This document shows, piece after piece, positions 1-8,660 of a stretch of 64,000 bases of DNA. Under the pieces are notes generated by a model. It was not told the DNA's origin. It was given only the letters and a program-made list of their open reading frames with translations, and searched no databases. Source of the DNA: Lytechinus variegatus (lineage: Eukaryota; Echinodermata; Echinoidea; Temnopleuroida; Toxopneustidae); NCBI RefSeq assembly GCF_018143015.1, contig NC_054746.1:35992830-36056829 (forward strand), read 5' to 3'. Every line of letters begins with the position of its first letter. Position 1 is the stretch's first letter. The position numbers and the translations under genes were made by a program.

Positions 1-239
1 TTCTGTTGATAATCTAATTGAACGATCATCGATCTGGAACCTCCCAGGGAAACATACTTGTCTCTTTTTTGTTTTTTCTATTTGTATGAATGATTTTAGA
101 TGTGGAATTTTACTTCTTAAATGCTTCTTTTATAGAGACCACTATATTGAAAGAGGGATCCATTTAACATGCTAATTCTCCTTCCCGATTGAAGTCGTTT
201 TAGTGTTAAACTCAACATGATCACCAAGAGGATAAATAC
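1..239. other. AT-rich intergenic sequence, nothing recognised
   Basis: No reading frame, splice-bounded exon or repeat boundary could be supported here. It leads directly into the foldback repeat that starts near 240. Confidence 0.5.
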
Positions 240-650
240 AACGGTAAACTGCCAATTCGTCTATTGCCAACTCGTCCACTTATCACGTGGTCTACCTTCA
301 TGTAGTCTAATGCCATTCCGTCAATCACCATTTCGTCTAAAAAAACATTTGGTACAATAATCATTTGGTCAAATCATTTTGTCTATTAAATCACCAGTTC
401 GTCTATGACCATTTCTTCTCATAACCTGATGGTCTAATATACATTTTTCATTCATTTCGCCCAATGAACACTTAGTCAAACTGGACCAAATGGCTATTGG
501 ACCAACTGGTTGTTAGACGAAAAAGAGAGGGGACGAAATGGCAATTAGACCATGTAGACAGTGGTCAGTGGACGAACTGATGGTAGACCAAATGATAGTA
601 GATGAGTCGGTAATTGGACGAACCGGCAATAGACCAATTGATATAAAACC
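240..650. repeat. Dispersed foldback repeat rich in GTCTA/TAGAC motifs
   Basis: Short degenerate units built on 'cgtctattgcca' and 'tggtctacc' fill the left half. The right half carries the same words reverse-complemented ('ggtagaccaaat', 'aattggacgaa'), so the whole segment is an imperfect inverted repeat. A second copy with the same two-sided design lies at about 57720-58110. It is non-coding; the short minus-strand reading frame at 545-739 is made of repeat words and was not called. Confidence 0.6.
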
Positions 651-1139
651 TTGTAAGTGTTGCTGATCATGGAACATTGGTTAAAAAAGAGTAGTTCGAT
701 TGACAGCATTCCTTCTATTTTATATAAAGAGAAAGTCATTTTTTAGGTTCATCCCACCACCAATTCAACATATTAGTAGCATTGCACGAAAGTAACTAGT
801 ATTTCGATCAAATAGATATTTTTCTTGATTTAATTGAAAAAGGGATAATAATCAGTTTTATGTGACAAGAAACAAAATGCTGGAGAATGACATTAATTTT
901 TTATGATTGTTTCATTACAAGTGACATATAGTAATACTTAAAAGGTCCACCTTGTGTGATGATGTGTACTTATACGAAAGCTGATAATCTCCAAAACAGA
1001 ATTAAAACTAGCACATCAATGATGTGGAGCTCATCCGGCATCTTGCAAAGAAATTTAACACAATTTTTCATTTCAGCACAGTTGAAACTGTAGTGAATAA
1101 AATTGGTGACATAAATTGAGAAAACAGAATTGAAATCGA

Positions 1140-2130
1140 TGAAGAAATGACAGAGAAGCATTCTTTGAGATTTATGAATAAATTTTTCTTATAAATTGGC
1201 AAAAATAATTTTCTAGTCAAAATTTCTAAATTCTGTGTAGAACCTTCGTGAACCTCAAGTAGCTCTCAGATGGAACAGAAAAGAAATCAAAATCAGCCAA
1301 CAAATAAGCATCTTTTGTGAGTTTTGAAAAATATGCATAACTAAGCATATTTCATAAATTTTAAAATTCTGTGTAGAAATGTTGTATCCCCATCACCTAG
1401 AGCTATCATATAAGTCAAACAAAAGTGAAATTAATCAACGAATGGAAGACAATTTTTTGTGTGATTAGGAATGAATTTCGCATAACTAAGCACAAATATT
1501 TTTAGTCAAGATTTCAAAATGTTGTGTATGGTGAACCTCATGAAACTCTACCTGATAGAAGAAAAAAATCAAAATCGGTAAATAAATAAAGAAGCATTTT
1601 GTATGATTTTTTAAAGTACACATGAATTAATTTCGCATAAATTAGCGTTAAAGAAATTCTAGTAAAAATTTCACAATTCTGTGTAGAAATTTGGGGAACC
1701 TAACAAAGCTCTACCAGAAGTAAGCAACAACAAAAAAGAATAAATCGGTCAAAACAATAAAGAAGGAGTAACACTTTTTTTTTTTGGGGGGGGTTAATTT
1801 TGAAAAATGTGCATAAATTAGCATATTTAATGAGTTTCGAAATTCTGTGTAAGAAGTTTACATCCTCCTACCTAGTGATATCATATAAAGCAAACAGAAT
1901 CGGACCTGAAAGGACAAAGAAGAAATATTATGAAATTTGATCAACAAATAAGAGGCATTTTCTGTGATTTATGAATAAATTTTGCATAATTTAACAAAAT
2001 TTAATACTCAAAATTTTAAAAGTCTGTTTAGAAGTTTGAAGAACCTCACGAAGCTCAACGAGATGGAAGAAAAAAACAAATCAATATCGGACTTGAAATG
2101 ACGAAGAAGAAGCATTTTCAAATAATGGAC
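1140..2130. repeat. AT-rich tandem array, unit about 140-165 bp
   Basis: The phrase 'ttctgtgtagaa' or a close variant recurs near 1231, 1368, 1515, 1677, 1842 and 2012. It is each time preceded by 'cataa(c/a)t(a/t)agca' and followed by a 'gaacctca..aagctct' element. Copies are diverged (about 75-85% by eye). The array ends about 330 bp upstream of the lectin start codon, so it may border or lie inside that gene's promoter region. No TATA box could be called with confidence. Confidence 0.6.
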
Positions 2131-2334
2131 ACACCACAGACGTCTTACGACAAGGTGCAGTGTATGCTCATCTGGCCTTAAATATGATCATTAAAATGAT
2201 ATTTTCTCACATTTTAATAACATTATGTCAAGACATGTTATAAAGACACCTTACACTGGTATTCATTTACGGTCATTGATTCCAGTCAAGCCCCGGTACT
2301 CACGGACTTCATCACATGTTAAATTTACATCCAC

Positions 2335-2425
2335 ACTCCCACACACCCACGCGCACAATGACGAGTACACCCACACGTACGCACACACATACGCCTACGA
2401 ACATACACTTATCTACACATTCTAC
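2335..2425 (+). repeat. CA-rich simple repeat in the lectin 5' leader
   Basis: A run of CACA/ACAC and CGCACA words lies just upstream of the lectin start. It keeps an open reading frame in two phases (Thr/His-rich), which would extend the lectin N-terminus to position 2316. That extension lacks any protein character and would bury the signal peptide, so it is treated as leader sequence. Confidence 0.5.
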
Positions 2426-2462
2426 GAGAAATTTCTTCAAAATGTTTTTATATCACAGCGCC

Positions 2463-2735
2463 ATGAGGATCCTTATGTTGATAATTGCTGTCGCCACGAC
2501 AACCATGTGCTACGCCAAACACAGCTGCCCTCAATTTTGGAATCTGTTCGAGGGGAACTGCTACCGTTACCAGGGGGATAGACTGACCTGGTCGGCTGCT
2601 GAAGCTAGATGTAATGAGTACTTCACCACCAAGGGAATGGGACATCTCGCCTCTGTCCATAATCTCGAAGAGAACCGATTCATCTACGAACTCTTCAAAT
2701 CCAGCGTGGACATTAACAACATACCAGACTGGGAG
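2463..2735 (+). CDS. Secreted C-type lectin, exon 1 (signal peptide and N-terminal half of the CTLD)
   Basis: This exon encodes 91 residues and is joined in phase 0 to the exon at 5082-5363, giving a complete 184-residue protein. The chosen ATG starts MRILMLIIAVATTTMCYA, a typical signal peptide with likely cleavage before KHSCP; an ATG seven codons upstream (2442) is possible. The C-type lectin domain begins at once with the long-form Cys pair (SCP...GNCYRY), then the WSAAEARC helix and HLASVHNLEEN strand. The exon stops at GAG|GTGAGT, a near-consensus donor. The family comprises calcium-dependent sugar-binding or immune-recognition proteins. In echinoderms such single-domain secreted lectins (echinoidin type) are coelomocyte products; that role here is inferred from the family only. 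Confidence 0.85.
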
Positions 2736-3240
2736 GTGAGTTTTTACAACTTTTAAAACGTTAATCAAACATGAGATTTGCAAAGTGATGATGAATTATC
2801 TGCGGTGATGAATTTCATCAAATCAATGGAAGGAAACAAATTGCTTGGGGGAAAACACATGATGAAACGATGAATTAGAAAAACAACATCAATAGCTAAA
2901 TACTGGTTTGATATATTGAAATGTATATCAAATGTAAAACAAATATAAATATTTGTTTGATGAATTACGCCTCATAACCATGATTTAAAATTCTTTAAAT
3001 GTTCCATTTTCAGGTCTGATTATAAAAATGTTTAGCTCGCGCTTTGCTCTAGCATTATTGACTAGAGAGATATATATCCTCTTATTGAATTCTTACAATC
3101 ACTCCTTAAAATGTCTCCTTTTCAGGTAAATATATCAAAAATTCACTCTTATGAAAATTAATTTTATAAATTTATCCAGTTCATCGTCATAAACGGTGGT
3201 TAGAAAATATACGTTCCTTTTATGTCTAATAGCATGACTG

Positions 3241-4760
3241 TAGGCGCCTCTTTTCCGACGGTGGTGGCGTCAACATGAAATCTTAACAGAAGGTTAAGTT
3301 TTTGAAATTACATCATAACTTTATAAGTAGGGGAAGGCGGGGTAAGTTGAGCATAGGGGCAAGTTGAGCCACCAGCCCCAGGCCAATAATGAATGAGTCA
3401 GACATTGTGGTGGTGTCATGTATTGATGACCCATAGCATAACCCCCTAACCCCACCACATTGTTTTCAACTTTGAAACAAAAAGTAGTTATTTAGAGGGA
3501 AAAATATGAATTTCAGCCAAAAAAGTAAAAAAGAGTGTGAAATAGTTAAGTGCATTATAAACACACACGTCTTTAAATATAATAAAGACATGATAACGTT
3601 TTTAGTCCAGGTATGGATCTTTATTCTTTTCATAGTCTTTTATATAATAATGGATGCATAATAAATGTGTGGATACAAAATTATCGCACTAAGTTCAGAC
3701 TGTGGTAAGTTGAGCCAAACAGCATGGGGCAAGTTGAGTCATGGTAATTCCTATGGTAATGTATCTTAAAAAACAAACAAACCATACAAATCGATTGAAA
3801 TGCTGGCTGAAAGGAGCAAATTTACATGACTGCTCTTTTCCTTTTAAAGGATGTTAGTATTTATAGAGAATTAGCAAGTGAAAAGACTTTAAACAAAAAA
3901 TGACATGCTGGTTCTCCCCTCATACATTTTGTACATATTTTTTGTGGCTCAACTTACCGCAGAAGATGGCTCAAACTTACCCCATATATGGGGCAAGTTG
4001 AGCCATTTGACATCGTTTTGTTTTCGAAGGTCACGATGGCTTTCAGTGTGGGGATAGAAAGTTATATGTAGGTGGAAAATATTCAGAATAATTAAATTTC
4101 AAGCCATTGCACTTATTTCGACAAGATTATTAATCATATCAATTCTAACATGCGAAAAGCAAAAACTGTCACAACTTACCCCGCCTTCCCCTATATAGAC
4201 CTAGTTCATGAAACTTGCACATACGGATGATGCAGTATTTCTAAAAATCCTGTCTGATTTTCAGGTCATATGACTAAGGTCAAAGATCATTTAGGGTCAA
4301 TGAACGTAGACCATGTTGGGGGAATCAACATCGAAATCTTAACCCAAGGTTATTTTTTTGGAAATGTAATCATAACTTAAAAAGTATATAAACATAGTTC
4401 ATGAAAGGATAATCAAGTATGATTACACATCCTGCCCCGGTTTCAGGTCACATAATCAAGGTGTTGGTTGAATTACCATCGTAGCTTTGAAAGTTTATAC
4501 TTCTAGCTCATAATACTAGGACATAATAATAATCAAGTATCACTTAACATTCCATGAGTGTTTCAGAACACATGACCGAGGTCAAAGGTCATTTAACGTC
4601 AATGAACTTTACCATCATAGCTTTGAAAGTTTATGGATATACATGTAGTTCATGAAATGTAGACACAGGGGTTATCAAATATCACTGATCTCGCACAAGT
4701 CTTAAGTCACATGATCAAGGTCCAATGTCCATTTACGGTCAATAAGCGCAGTACTATTTT
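3241..4760 (-). repeat. Tandem copies of the dispersed 'tcaaaggtcatttagggtcaatga' family
   Basis: Units contain 'catgaaacttgcac', 'aagtatcactta', 'cacatgatcaaggtc' and 'gtcaatgaac' in order, with about three to four degenerate copies after 4194 and one partial before 3330. The same family, in the opposite orientation and with more copies, occupies 50490-52342. The left edge carries the 'ggcgcctcttttccgacgg' word that also ends the distal arrays. Confidence 0.7.
3330..4191. mobile_element. Non-autonomous DNA transposon with TA target duplication
   Basis: The 862-bp element begins GGGGAAGGCGGGGTAAGTTG and ends with its exact reverse complement, CAACTTACCCCGCCTTCCCC. It is flanked by TA on both sides (3328-3329 and 4192-4193), the signature of Tc1/mariner-type insertion. 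The phrase 'ggggcaagttgagcc' recurs inside near both ends. No transposase reading frame is present. Removing it restores a continuous unit of the surrounding tandem array, which shows that the array is older. Confidence 0.8.
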
Positions 4761-5081
4761 TTTTAAGGAATTGTCTTTTATGTGGATACTTATTTGATAG
4801 TTATTTATCAAAGTCGGCAATGCTGCTATTTTAATTGCGTAATGCAGGCGAGACTGCCACAGGCGCTCCACTCGTTATGTCTAAATACATGAAATATCAG
4901 CATAAATTCTCTCGCATTTCCCCTCTTATCATCAACCATATGCTGGATTTTCTCAAGAACCTGTTAATTATATAGGCCTACAAAAGAAAATCTGATGTTT
5001 TTTTACCATTGTTCAAATGAATTTATGAATTATAAAAAAATATTTCTCTAAGAGATATCATCGATTTCCCTTTATTGTCAG

Positions 5082-5363
5082 TATGATATAGAAGCTCGTT
5101 ATCCAGTCTATGGAATATGGATTGGTCTTCATCAGACTGTGGCAGACGGATCCTGGGTGAACTCTGATGGTAAAGCACAAGGTAGTTTCGAGAGGTGGAT
5201 CGAAGGAGAGCCCAACAACAATTATTACGATCATTCACAGGTGGAAGACTGCGTCCACATTTGGCGTCTGAGAGATGACTCTGACACTGCTCAAAGATGG
5301 AACGATATGTACTGCAACGAGGTGATGTCTTTCGTCTGTAAGATGCCAGCGAACGAATTCTAA
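5082..5363 (+). CDS. Secreted C-type lectin, exon 2 (sugar- and calcium-binding half, stop codon)
   Basis: The exon follows a TTTATTGTCAG acceptor, begins in phase 0 and ends with TAA. It carries the hallmark core: GIWIGLHQ, then GSWVNSDG, ERWIEGEPNNN, a DC in the long loop, RWNDMYC and the final SFVCKMP. EPN plus WND are the calcium-site-2 motifs that in characterised C-type lectins favour mannose-type ligands, so the domain looks functional and not degenerate. Six cysteines in total fit the three disulfides of a long-form CTLD. The protein ends eight residues after the last cysteine with no membrane segment, consistent with secretion. A possible AATAAA polyadenylation signal is at 5531-5536. 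Confidence 0.85.
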   Translation, partial: YDIEARYPVYGIWIGLHQTVADGSWVNSDGKAQGSFERWIEGEPNNNYYDHSQVEDCVHIWRLRDDSDTAQRWNDMYCNEVMSFVCKMPANEF

Positions 5364-5530
5364 ACCCAGCTGATAGTAAATGACGATAGTCAGAATTAAG
5401 ACGACATATGATAGGATAATTCTCTGCCCCCCCAAAAAAAAAAAAAAACTCATCAAAATCATTCAATAATTTACTAGTAGTCGTTATTAAATCTAACCCT
5501 CGGAAAAAATACATAAGAAAATTAGAAAAC

Positions 5531-5536
5531 AATAAA
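5531..5536 (+). other. Candidate polyadenylation signal of the lectin gene
   Basis: AATAAA lies about 170 bp after the lectin stop codon on the same strand. A downstream GU-rich element is not obvious, so the assignment is tentative. Confidence 0.4.
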
Positions 5537-5539
5537 ATA

Positions 5540-6190
5540 CACAAGAAAATGAATGTGATGTTAATATGTTTTCAAAGTACGTTTGATAAGATTCCTACAA
5601 AGAGTATATGAGGGGGTAATTTAGTTAATAAGAGCAATTATACGCATAAATTGTCATAACTCATTAGCAAAGAGATTTTTCGCAAAATTTGATCATAAAG
5701 TTTTGTAGATTATGCAATGGGTAAAGCCCATGCCAATTTTCGTAGCGATCGCGTGATCGACGTCCAAGATCATTAAGGGGGGGGGGTGCTGAATCAGCCC
5801 CCAGTCTTCTTAGGCGTCAAAATAGCCCTAAGATCCTGAAATTCTGACCTGCTCATTTTTCGTTTTCTTATAAATCAAGGGGGAATGAGCTTTTACTCAT
5901 ATCGGTCCAATTCTCAAAAATGCAAATCCTGTAATTTCCATTAACATTTTAAGGGCAACCTTGAAGATTCTAACGTGTGTTTGAATGATAGCCCCACCCA
6001 CACTCTCTATTTCTTTTTTTCGAATAATATCTTCTTAAAGGGTCTGAGCATTTTTATCAAAGTTGAAACGATCAAGTATTATCCTTATCATTCGTATTAT
6101 TTTTACTTTTGCAGTGTGCTAATGTATACTATTAAAACTTCTGCAACAAGCATGATCCTGTTCAAAATGAAATAGATGTATCCCATGTGT
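5540..6190. other. Intergenic, no gene seen
   Basis: Contains a G9 run near 5777 and dispersed words such as 'aaagagatttttcgcaaaatttg' that look like parts of an older repeat. The plus-strand frame at 5975-6175 has no recognisable protein character. Confidence 0.4.
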
Positions 6191-6269
6191 CTATTTACAA
6201 AAGTCTCCCAGAAATTAAAAACAGTTTTTTAACAAGAAGAATCATGGAATGTAGGTGTGAGAGATGGAG

Positions 6270-6365
6270 GAAATAAATAAATGAAAGAAAGCAGAGAGAG
6301 GGAGTTGGAGAGAGGGACAGAGAAGGGGAGGGGTGAAAGGGAAGTGAGAGAGAGAGAGAGAACAA
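6270..6365 (+). repeat. GA-rich low-complexity tract
   Basis: An almost pure purine strand (GAGAGA, GGGAGA words). It produces artefactual Ser/Leu/Pro-rich reading frames on the opposite strand. Confidence 0.7.
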
Positions 6366-6477
6366 GGTTGGGCAAGTAGTAGACGGGATGTGATGATGAT
6401 GGTGGCGACTCTGGAAAAAATTGGTCCAAAGAGATGAACTCGACCTCTGAAATAAACACGAAATAATGTAATTCATG

Positions 6478-6825
6478 GAAGTGTCGTGGTGTAGCGGTTC
6501 TGACTCTCGCCTTGCAATCAGAGGGTCGTGTGTTCGAATCCAATCACGGCCTAGCGTCCTTTGACAAGGCGTTAGGCCACACTTTGCCACTCTCCACCCA
6601 TGTGTTATATGGGTACCCCGTAGGATGCGAAAGCCTATGTAATATGCATAGCAAATGATTCTTGGAACTCTTGTTGGAATGCTCCCCTGGGAGTGGAAAA
6701 AGTGCATACATTGTTTGTGGGCATGTCAGGATCCGATGGCCGGGGTAATAATTGCAATGTAAATGGCTTAGAAACAAAATGTAATAAGCGCTATAGAAAT
6801 GTAACCATTATTATCATTTGATGGT
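6478..6825 (+). mobile_element. tRNA-derived SINE
   Basis: The head looks like a tRNA gene: an A-box-like TGGTGTAGCGG near 6488 and a B-box GTGTTCGAATCC at 6530-6541, spaced as in a pol III promoter, closed by 'aatcacggc' pairing with the start. The body runs through 'gcgttaggccacactttgcc' to a 3' tail with 'aataagcgctatagaaatg' followed by ATTATTATC, the type of tail shared with LINEs in many marine invertebrates. It does not fold as an intact tRNA beyond the head. A second tRNA-headed SINE lies on the opposite strand at 63320-63620. Confidence 0.75.
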
Positions 6826-6989
6826 GATATACAAATAATCAGATGGTGGGAGGGAGGGATGGATGGCGCGCGCGGGGGGGGGTAATGACGGTTTTGGTAT
6901 ATGGTTTATAGGTCAGTTATAGGTCGCCCCCAGTATAACAGATCCTTTAAAATGTGAAACAAGAGTGTCGCTTTGGTGAGTACATAATA

Positions 6990-7651
6990 CGCCTTGCTGT
7001 AACACCCCTCCCCCTGTTGAACATCACCTTGGCGCCCCCTAGGTCGATCATCCATTCATCACCACTTTCTAGGTCGAACATCAATTTGGCGCCCCCCCCC
7101 CAGGTTGACAATCAATTTTACGCCCCAAGGTCGAACGTTCAATCGGCACCCCCGGCGGCACCCCTATGTCGAACATCAACTCGTCGACCTATGGGCGCCG
7201 AATTCAAGTTCGACGTAGAGGCGTCGAGTCGATGTTCGACACAGGGGGTGCCAAATCAACGTTCAACCTAGGGGTGCTTAGGTGATGTTCAACATGGGGA
7301 GGGGGGGGGTGACAAATAGATGTTCGACATAGGGGCGCAAATTGGGTTCACTCTAGGGGGAGCCGATTTGATGTTAAACCTAGAGGGGCGAAATTGATCC
7401 TTAACCTAGGAGGGGGGGGGGACCAAATTGATGTTTGACCTAGGGGTGCCGAAGGGGGGGGGTGGAATAGGCAATAGGGGCGCAGAATTGATATTAAACT
7501 TAGAGGGGTCGAAATTGATTTTAAATCTAGGGGGGAGGGCACACCGAATTGTTGTTAGACCTAAGGGGGCCAAATTCATGTTCGACGTAAAGAGGCAGAG
7601 TTGATGTTCGACTCGACAAGGGGATGAACGTTCGACCTTGGGGCGTAAAAT
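6990..7651. repeat. Left end of the G-rich minisatellite array, with an orientation switch
   Basis: Monomers of about 26 bp follow 'ttgatgttcgacctagggg' plus 'cgccaaa'. From about 6995 to 7185 they run on the minus strand ('ccctaggtcgatcat', 'cgaacatcaatttggcgcc'); from about 7186 onward they run on the plus strand. The inverted part matches the higher-order segment seen at about 21250-21400. The array is cut at 7651 by the block that ends at 19773 and resumes in register there. Confidence 0.75.
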
Positions 7652-7956
7652 TATGAAAATACTTACCTGATTTTCTAATTTACGAGATAACTCATACATC
7701 TACTTGATTTGCTAGTTCAGCCCTCTGGACTGCCATACCCGAATAGAACTCCCAAGGATTTAAAAAGCGCGAGCGCGCCCTCTCCCGTTCAGGCTTACTA
7801 CCCATGATCACCGCGCAACTAGCGTCCATCTTCCTCACCTTTCGCAAGCCCATACGTTGAAACATGTTGCAACGCAAGGCGGAGGGTCGGTGGGAGGGTA
7901 TCAAGTAGATGTATGAGTTATCTCGTAAATAAGAAAATCAGGTAAGTATTTTCATA
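7652..7956. mobile_element. 305-bp inverted-repeat element at the left end of unit A
   Basis: It opens with TATGAAAATACTTACCTG and closes with the reverse complement, with arms of about 55 bp continuing through 'atttacgagataactc' to 'catctacttg'. The centre includes 'ggatttaaaaagcgcgagcg'. A near-identical copy opens unit B (12854-13161). Its right arm runs directly into the 42-bp terminus at 7955. Each arm contains the nonamer CAGGTAAGT pointing outward. The small frames on both strands are not considered coding. Confidence 0.65.
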
Positions 7957-8422
7957 ATTTACTTCAATAACTCCATACATCTACTTGATTTGCTAGACCA
8001 GCACGGACTCAAACCGTAGGGAGGCATGTTTTCAATTGTAAGCCTAAGAAAATTTAAAAGAAAAAACAAAAACAACGAAATTTAGGGAGAGGGGGAAAAA
8101 CCGCAGCTGCTTTAAGCGCCGAAGCAGCAAATCTCGCCTCGCTGGACGGAATGTCCTTCAAGTAGAAAGAAGTGAAGGAGTTAGTTGAGCGCCAAAAGGC
8201 GGCCCTCAAAAATGTCCTCGAGGGGAATGCCCTGTATACTCAGGAATACTAAGTATCATGGGCCCTCGGCCTAGTGTCAGGAGAACAACATCACCTGCTG
8301 ACTAGAGCGTAAGAATCGAAATTTGTTGAAAATTTCAACAAGAATCGTGATCGGAAAACTGAAGCTTTTAAGGCTCAGTAAGTGATCAATCGACCAATCT
8401 GAGAAGGCGAGATATCTCAGAA

Positions 8423-8660
8423 CCCCTACCGAAATTTAAGCGTGCCGCTTGCTAGTAACTAGCATGCGACTAGCAGGGCACTCGCTTAATAAGCGAGTGC
8501 ATGCTAGCGAACAGTCCCTGCTCGCTAAAAGATCGCTTAACTATTACTCTGCACGCATATCACACGCTTATTAAGCTAACCGCATGCTAGTTACTAGCAT
8601 GTCGCAAGCTTGCGCAAGCTAGTCGCACGCTTCCCGCAAGCTTGGAAATTTCTGTAGGGG
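8423..8660. mobile_element. 238-bp palindrome-rich nested element, copy in unit A
   Basis: Termini are CCCCTACCGAAATTT and the complement of CCCCTACAGAAATTT. The interior is a set of stacked palindromes: ACTCGCTTAATAAGCGAGT, CATGCTAGTTACTAGCATG and GCAAGCTTGC. In addition, 'gctagtaactagcatgcg' on the left pairs with 'cgcatgctagttactagc' on the right, so the element can fold both as one long hairpin and as several local cruciforms. It has no coding capacity. The identical position in unit B shows insertion before the 5.2-kb duplication. Confidence 0.65.

Larger units (their letters stand above)
2736..5081 (+). other. Lectin intron
   Basis: GT-AG intron (GTGAGT ... TTGTCAG) of 2,346 bp between phase-0 codons. 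Its middle is filled by the repeat array and the inverted-repeat element listed separately; no further exon is needed to complete the lectin domain. Confidence 0.75.

Noticed and set aside
2225-2581. Alternative plus-strand frame overlapping lectin exon 1
   Set aside because: It is the CA-repeat leader read in another phase and lacks the lectin signature.
6482-6548. Functional tRNA gene
   Set aside because: A- and B-box-like sequences are present, but the cloverleaf is not complete and the sequence continues into a SINE body and tail.
7342-7699. Pro/Leu/Ser-rich minus-strand reading frames over the minisatellite (also 21038-22599, 23493-24127, 35513-35955)
   Set aside because: They are translations of the ~26-bp monomer; G-run length changes alter the frame from unit to unit and there is no start, splice or domain context.
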